Positions 5,908 to 8,130 of a stretch of 8,130 nucleotides of DNA are shown piece by piece; within the stretch, counting starts at the first letter, position 1; every line of letters starts with the position of its first letter. A program made the position numbers and the translations under genes. This stretch comes from Limisphaerales bacterium (GTDB lineage: Bacteria; Verrucomicrobiota; Verrucomicrobiia; Limisphaerales; UBA8199): the NCBI GenBank assembly GCA_025356925.1, contig JANXQE010000565.1:1-8130 (forward strand). The letters run 5' to 3'. A model generated the notes under the pieces. The model did not search any database. It had not been told where the DNA came from and was given only the letters and a program-made list of their open reading frames with translations.

Positions 5908-7047
5908 CTACTCGGGGTGAGAATTTGGCGGCTGGCTGGCCAATTGCACAAGGGCTTCTTTGACTCTCGCGGCCTGCGCTTGATTCAGGATCAGAAATCG
6001 GTCACGGCCCTCCGCACCTTTAGTGAAGCGAGTGAAACCATCCTGCTCGACCGTCACTGTTCCCGGCTCGGAAATTGAAAAATAGTTTCGATCCGAAAAA
6101 ACCCCATAGAGCACGCTGGTCAAATCCCACGTGGGACGCTCGTGTGGAGGTGGGTTGTATAAACGGTAAGCCTCGGCGGCTGGGTGGTGAGCGACATACC
6201 TGAAGTCTCGCTCGATGCTGATGGCCGGGAAGGGAACGGCGATGCCAATCTCGAACCCGCTCCAGACAATTGGTGTCGGCCAGGAACGCGCCAGCTTTTG
6301 GGCGGCGGAGAGATCCTGGGTGACGTTAAACTCGAGATAGTGGGAGTTGTGCTCGATGATCTGGAAGGCGCCTGCCATGACTGAAAGGAGCTTCACCTTG
6401 GACTTGACCAGGTCCCGGCCGTTGAGCGCTGAGAATTTATCACCAGGAGTATCGAGAAGAGCCGCAAGATTGGAAAAATACCCGACCTGGATCAGGGTAA
6501 CGGAATGATCCTGCTGGCGGCAGAGGATGCTGCGGACCAGTTCGGTTGCCGCGGGAGCGTCGGAACTGCGTTTCAACCGGTGTGGGTATCGCAGCTTGCC
6601 CAGATCCTTTTCTTCGGCGAGCCGGAGAAACCTGCTGGGCTCGTTTTTAAGGCCCGAACGAGCAAACCCAATCGGCACTGCCGGCCGGCCGTAGAACGTG
6701 TTCATCGCATCAACGAACGGTCCGGCCAGTTCGTCCGGTTTGGTGATCGTCACCGCTAACAACTCGCAATCGCCACGCGTCTGCAAGGCATGCAACATCG
6801 AGAGCGCCAGCACATCGTCAACGTCGTTGCCGATGTCGGTGTCAAAAATGACTTTCGCCGGTGACAACTGCTCTTGCGCGCCGCACGCCGCCGGATACCA
6901 CGTGACAACCAAAAGTCCCACGCATAAGCCCAGAGTGCCGAGCTGTTTCCCCGGAACGCCTCCTTCTCGCCGGAGACGTACCTGAGGAAATGCTGCTGGC
7001 CAACCGGATGCTAGGGCTCGAAGGCAGGTCCATAGTCGAGTATTCAT
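5908..7047 (-). CDS. Inosine/uridine-preferring nucleoside hydrolase family protein with N-terminal export segment
   Basis: Nucleoside hydrolases split the N-glycosidic bond of ribonucleosides to give ribose and free base. With the ATG at 7047 the protein has 379 residues. The Ca2+/ribose-binding motif is V-I-F-D-T-D-I-G-N-D-V-D-D (66-78), two residues longer than the classical D-T-D-P-G-x-D-D. Further family features are S-V-M-A-G-A-F (222-228), Y-L-E-F-N-V-T-Q-D (237-245) and R-P-T-W-D (304-308), whose Asp is the expected C-terminal Ca2+ ligand. A hydrophobic segment at about 36-54 followed by A-A-C-G-A-Q suggests export or membrane anchoring, though the n-region of ~35 residues is unusually long and the P-A-A-C box is a poor lipobox. 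A TTG at 7080 could add 11 residues and overlap the permease gene by 17 bp; the ATG, 16 bp after the permease stop, is preferred. No Shine-Dalgarno precedes it. The tight spacing to a ribose-type permease indicates one operon. Confidence 0.93.
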   Translation of the reverse strand: MNTRLWTCLRALASGWPAAFPQVRLRREGGVPGKQLGTLGLCVGLLVVTWYPAACGAQEQLSPAKVIFDTDIGNDVDDVLALSMLHALQTRGDCELLAVTITKPDELAGPFVDAMNTFYGRPAVPIGFARSGLKNEPSRFLRLAEEKDLGKLRYPHRLKRSSDAPAATELVRSILCRQQDHSVTLIQVGYFSNLAALLDTPGDKFSALNGRDLVKSKVKLLSVMAGAFQIIEHNSHYLEFNVTQDLSAAQKLARSWPTPIVWSGFEIGIAVPFPAISIERDFRYVAHHPAAEAYRLYNPPPHERPTWDLTSVLYGVFSDRNYFSISEPGTVTVEQDGFTRFTKGAEGRDRFLILNQAQAARVKEALVQLASQPPNSHPE

Positions 7048-7063
7048 AAGGGTCAGGTGGTTT

Positions 7064-8062
7064 TCAGGGCTTTTGAGCAAATTTAAGACCGAGCAGGCGC
7101 TTCAACAATGGGAATTTAGCGTCCGCCAGGTGCTGGCGCCACGCGTCCAGAATGACAGCAATGACGATCACCGATCCGGTGACGACTCGCTTCACCGGTT
7201 CGGTCGCGCCAACCTGAGCCAGGCCCGCCTCCAATGTGGCGATCATCAGCACGCCGAAAAAGCTGCTCACCACGGAACCGCGCCCGCCCATCAGACTCGT
7301 GCCGCCGATCACGACGGCTGCAATCGCGGAAAGCTCGAGGCCGACCCCGGCGTTCGGGTCAGAAGAACCCAGCCGCGACGTATAAAACACCGCACCTAAT
7401 CCGCTGAGCAACCCCACCAGACCAAAGACCGCTATCTTGGCCGGCCGGGAATTGATACCGGCCAATCGGACGGCCTGCTCATTGGTCCCGATGGCGACCA
7501 GGTATCGCCCGAAGAGGGTTCGCGTGAGAATGAGCTGCGCGATTCCAATGACCGCCACCGAAATCAGAAAGGCCGGCGAACAACCCAGACCGAACACTGG
7601 CCGAGCCAATCCTGCCACTGAGTCTCCGATATATTTAGTTTGTGAATGGGTCGTGAGGTACGCCAGGCCGCGAGCGATCTCCAGCATACCCAAAGTCACG
7701 ATAAAAGAGGGAATTCCTAACCGGACGCTGATGACGCCGTTGGTTGTCCCTGCGGTTACGCCGACCCCGAGACAGGCGCCGATCGCGGCCCACAACGGCC
7801 AATGCCAATCGACAATCGCGACGCCCAGCACCGCGCCACCGAGCCCTAAAACCGAACCGACGGACAAATCGATCCCGCCGATGATCAGCACTAAAGTCAT
7901 GCCCGCCGCCACGACCGCCAACGTCGGAATCCGATTCGCCAGCGCGTTCAGCGTTCGCCAGGAAAGGAAATTGTCGCTGAACAGGCCGAACAAGAGGAAC
8001 AAGCCAAGCCAGATCGCCAACATGGCCGCATACTCGCCCAGGTGGCTAGTCTTGCGAGTCAT
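7064..8062 (-). CDS. rbsC: Ribose/xylose-type ABC transporter permease (BPD_transp_2)
   Basis: This is the membrane subunit of a carbohydrate uptake ABC transporter of the RbsC/XylH/AraH type. The 332 residues (E. coli RbsC is ~321) are mostly hydrophobic, with roughly 8-10 membrane segments, for example near 12-28, 45-63, 88-108, 163-181, 209-228, 264-283 and 294-310. Signatures are G-G-I-D-L-S-V-G-S (62-70) and the cytoplasmic ATPase-contact loop N-E-Q-A-V-R-L-A-G-I (194-203). G-G-T-S-L-M-G-G-R-G (253-262) is also typical. The ATG at 8062 has an AGGA about 4 bp upstream, one of the few recognisable ribosome binding sites in the window. It starts 6 bp after the stop of the upstream gene. The symbol is by family resemblance: sugar specificity depends on the binding protein, which is outside the window, so ribose is inferred from the adjacent nucleoside hydrolase. 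Confidence 0.94.
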   Translation of the reverse strand: MTRKTSHLGEYAAMLAIWLGLFLLFGLFSDNFLSWRTLNALANRIPTLAVVAAGMTLVLIIGGIDLSVGSVLGLGGAVLGVAIVDWHWPLWAAIGACLGVGVTAGTTNGVISVRLGIPSFIVTLGMLEIARGLAYLTTHSQTKYIGDSVAGLARPVFGLGCSPAFLISVAVIGIAQLILTRTLFGRYLVAIGTNEQAVRLAGINSRPAKIAVFGLVGLLSGLGAVFYTSRLGSSDPNAGVGLELSAIAAVVIGGTSLMGGRGSVVSSFFGVLMIATLEAGLAQVGATEPVKRVVTGSVIVIAVILDAWRQHLADAKFPLLKRLLGLKFAQKP

Positions 8063-8068
8063 TGGTTC

Positions 8069-8128
8069 CTACTTCGCTTCTTCGGCCCGGTCCAGGTAGC
8101 CGCTGAACGCCGCGCGTGTGATCTTCTC
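8069..8128 (-). CDS. C-terminal end of upstream gene, probably sugar ABC transporter ATP-binding protein
   Basis: Only 19 codons and the TAG stop (8071-8069) lie in the window: E-K-I-T-R-A-A-F-S-G-Y-L-D-R-A-E-E-A-K. The stop is 6 bp before the permease start. In RbsA-RbsC type operons the gene directly upstream of the permease is nearly always the duplicated ATPase, whose C-termini often end in a similar E-x-I-x-x-A-A helix. The assignment rests on position and on that short resemblance; no Walker motif is visible. Confidence 0.55.
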   Translation of the reverse strand, partial: EKITRAAFSGYLDRAEEAK

Positions 8129-8130
8129 CT

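Noticed and set aside
7437..8099. 220-codon plus-strand open frame
   Set aside because: It is antisense to the permease. Its T/P/R-rich product is what the complement of hydrophobic GC-rich codons gives.
1..8130. Search for CRISPR arrays, tRNAs, insertion sequences, toxin-antitoxin or defence genes
   Set aside because: I saw no regularly spaced repeats, tRNA-like cloverleaf, transposase motif or terminal repeats, and every long gene has a housekeeping or catabolic assignment.

Overview
The window is a GC-rich piece of a bacterial chromosome carrying ordinary housekeeping and catabolic genes. I see no rRNA, tRNA, CRISPR array, insertion sequence, prophage or recognisable defence module. Gene content suggests a Gram-negative, free-living heterotroph, most plausibly Verrucomicrobiota (Pedosphaera/Limisphaera-like) or a neighbour in the PVC group. 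The hints are a BamB-like propeller protein carrying EF-hands, a nucleoside hydrolase with an export segment, and start codons mostly lacking Shine-Dalgarno sequences. The phylum is inferred from style of content, not from a marker gene.

Layout. The left edge (2-655, +) is the C-terminal part of a PQQ-like beta-propeller protein with two EF-hand loops. It converges on a radical SAM protein (765-1685, -), with two small hairpins between them. A 210-bp divergent region (1686-1895) holds only a weak promoter candidate and a possible 18-codon leader ORF. It feeds a plus-strand cluster: a short-type adenylate/NMP kinase, a 78-residue two-CxxC zinc-ribbon protein, and methionyl-tRNA formyltransferase (fmt). 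fmt converges on a long minus-strand block that fills the rest of the window.

The minus-strand block, in transcription order, is: the last 19 codons of what is probably a sugar ABC ATPase (8069-8128), a ribose/xylose-type ABC permease (7064-8062), a nucleoside hydrolase with an N-terminal export segment (5908-7047), IspD of the MEP isoprenoid pathway (5157-5840), and an M20 metallopeptidase of the carboxypeptidase G2 type (3888-5111). The first three look like one nucleoside/ribose scavenging operon: the hydrolase would release ribose from nucleosides at or outside the inner membrane, and the transporter would import it. IspD and the peptidase are either a read-through extension or a separate unit; an 8-bp inverted repeat lies in the gap between the hydrolase and ispD.

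I found no convincing new biological system. The points most worth a second look are the hydrolase/ABC transporter coupling, the zinc-ribbon ORF that shares fmt's reading frame across one amber codon while fmt itself has only TTG starts, the EF-hand pair placed next to propeller blades, and a tiny ORF overlapping the kinase start.
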